The notes under the pieces were generated by a model. It did no database searches and was not told the DNA's origin. It was given only the letters and a program-made list of their open reading frames with translations. The position numbers and the translations under genes were made by a program. From contig CAVTOR010000027.1 of NCBI GenBank assembly GCA_963736235.1, positions 24,786 through 88,785 of the forward strand: a DNA stretch of 64,000 nucleotides, given 5' to 3'. Positions 63,927-64,000 of the stretch are shown here, one piece after another; the first letter of the stretch is position 1; each line of letters begins with the position of its first letter. This DNA comes from CAVORB01 sp963736235 (GTDB lineage: Bacteria; Pseudomonadota; Gammaproteobacteria; Chromatiales; Chromatiaceae).

Positions 63927-64000
63927 GGAGAGGTGTCCGAGTGGCTTAAGGAGCACGCCTGGAAAGTGTGTATAGGTTAATAGCCTATCGAGGGTTCGAA
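63927..64000 (+). tRNA. tRNA-Ser (anticodon GGA), cut by window edge
   Basis: The 5' end GGAGAGGTGTCCGAGTGG, the anticodon loop CTGGAAA with GGA, the long variable arm and the beginning of the T arm (GGGTTCGAA) are present. The 3' acceptor strand is beyond the window. Confidence 0.93.

Noticed and set aside
1..64000. CRISPR array, insertion sequence or prophage
   Set aside because: I saw no regularly spaced direct repeats, no transposase or integrase frame, and no phage structural genes.

Overview
The window is GC-rich chromosomal DNA from a gammaproteobacterium, most plausibly a Chromatiales/Ectothiorhodospiraceae-like or related sulfur-oxidising lineage. The evidence is gene order and gene content, not a database search: a complete tig-clpP-clpX-lon-hupB-tRNA-Val-tRNA-Asp-ppiD block, a purM/purN/DUF3108 and hda/wrbA/arsC neighbourhood like that of Pseudomonas, and several redox genes typical of chemolithotrophs (a SoxW-like thioredoxin, a DUF3365 c-type haem protein, rubrerythrin with OxyR, and a small Tat-exported Cys protein). 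I see no phage, insertion sequence, integron or CRISPR array.

Layout. 0-6.6 kb: end of hslO, cfa, an acyl carrier protein and an AMP-forming acetyl-CoA synthetase-like gene, divergent from a Pat-type protein acetyltransferase that could control that synthetase. 6.9-16.5 kb: small membrane proteins, a calcineurin-like phosphoesterase, purN/purM, a CDP-alcohol phosphatidyltransferase, hda, wrbA, arsC, a periplasmic thioredoxin, acylphosphatase and sfsA. 16.5-20 kb: a receiver-like domain fused to a CpdA-type cyclic AMP phosphodiesterase, then oxyR and rubrerythrin. 20-31.6 kb: an acyl-CoA ligase, the proteostasis block and fabI. 31.8-38.5 kb: a four-gene peptide-type ABC importer with unusually large parts. 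38.5-49.7 kb: aldehyde dehydrogenase, DUF3365 cytochrome, ubiX, a PNPOx-like flavoprotein, an OprC/NosA-like copper TonB receptor, tRNA-Leu, rnr, a NAGPA-domain protein and a zinc-ribbon membrane protein with an HExxH motif. 49.7-59 kb: an RND efflux pair, an inactive-looking S24-fold protein, an ATM1-type ABC exporter, a NarX/NarL-like two-component pair and a rhodanese. 59-64 kb: a DUF1537 kinase, a phosphoketolase/transketolase-like enzyme, a methyltransferase and the start of tRNA-Ser.

Sequence quality. Many reading frames are broken by single-base indels, often in G/C runs. Broken genes include the normally essential purM and the widely conserved ppiD and rnr. Apart from purM (two sites near 11.2-11.5 kb), they cluster between about 30.4 and 56.4 kb. 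I read most of these as sequencing or assembly errors and give each such gene its full extent. The RND pump gene differs because it also carries two in-frame TAG codons and could be a true pseudogene.

The most interesting candidates are the degenerate-receiver/cAMP phosphodiesterase fusion, the phosphoketolase-like enzyme with its DUF1537 kinase, the enlarged ABC importer, the copper receptor, and the cysteine-rich NarX-like kinase linked to an ATM1-type exporter and a rhodanese.
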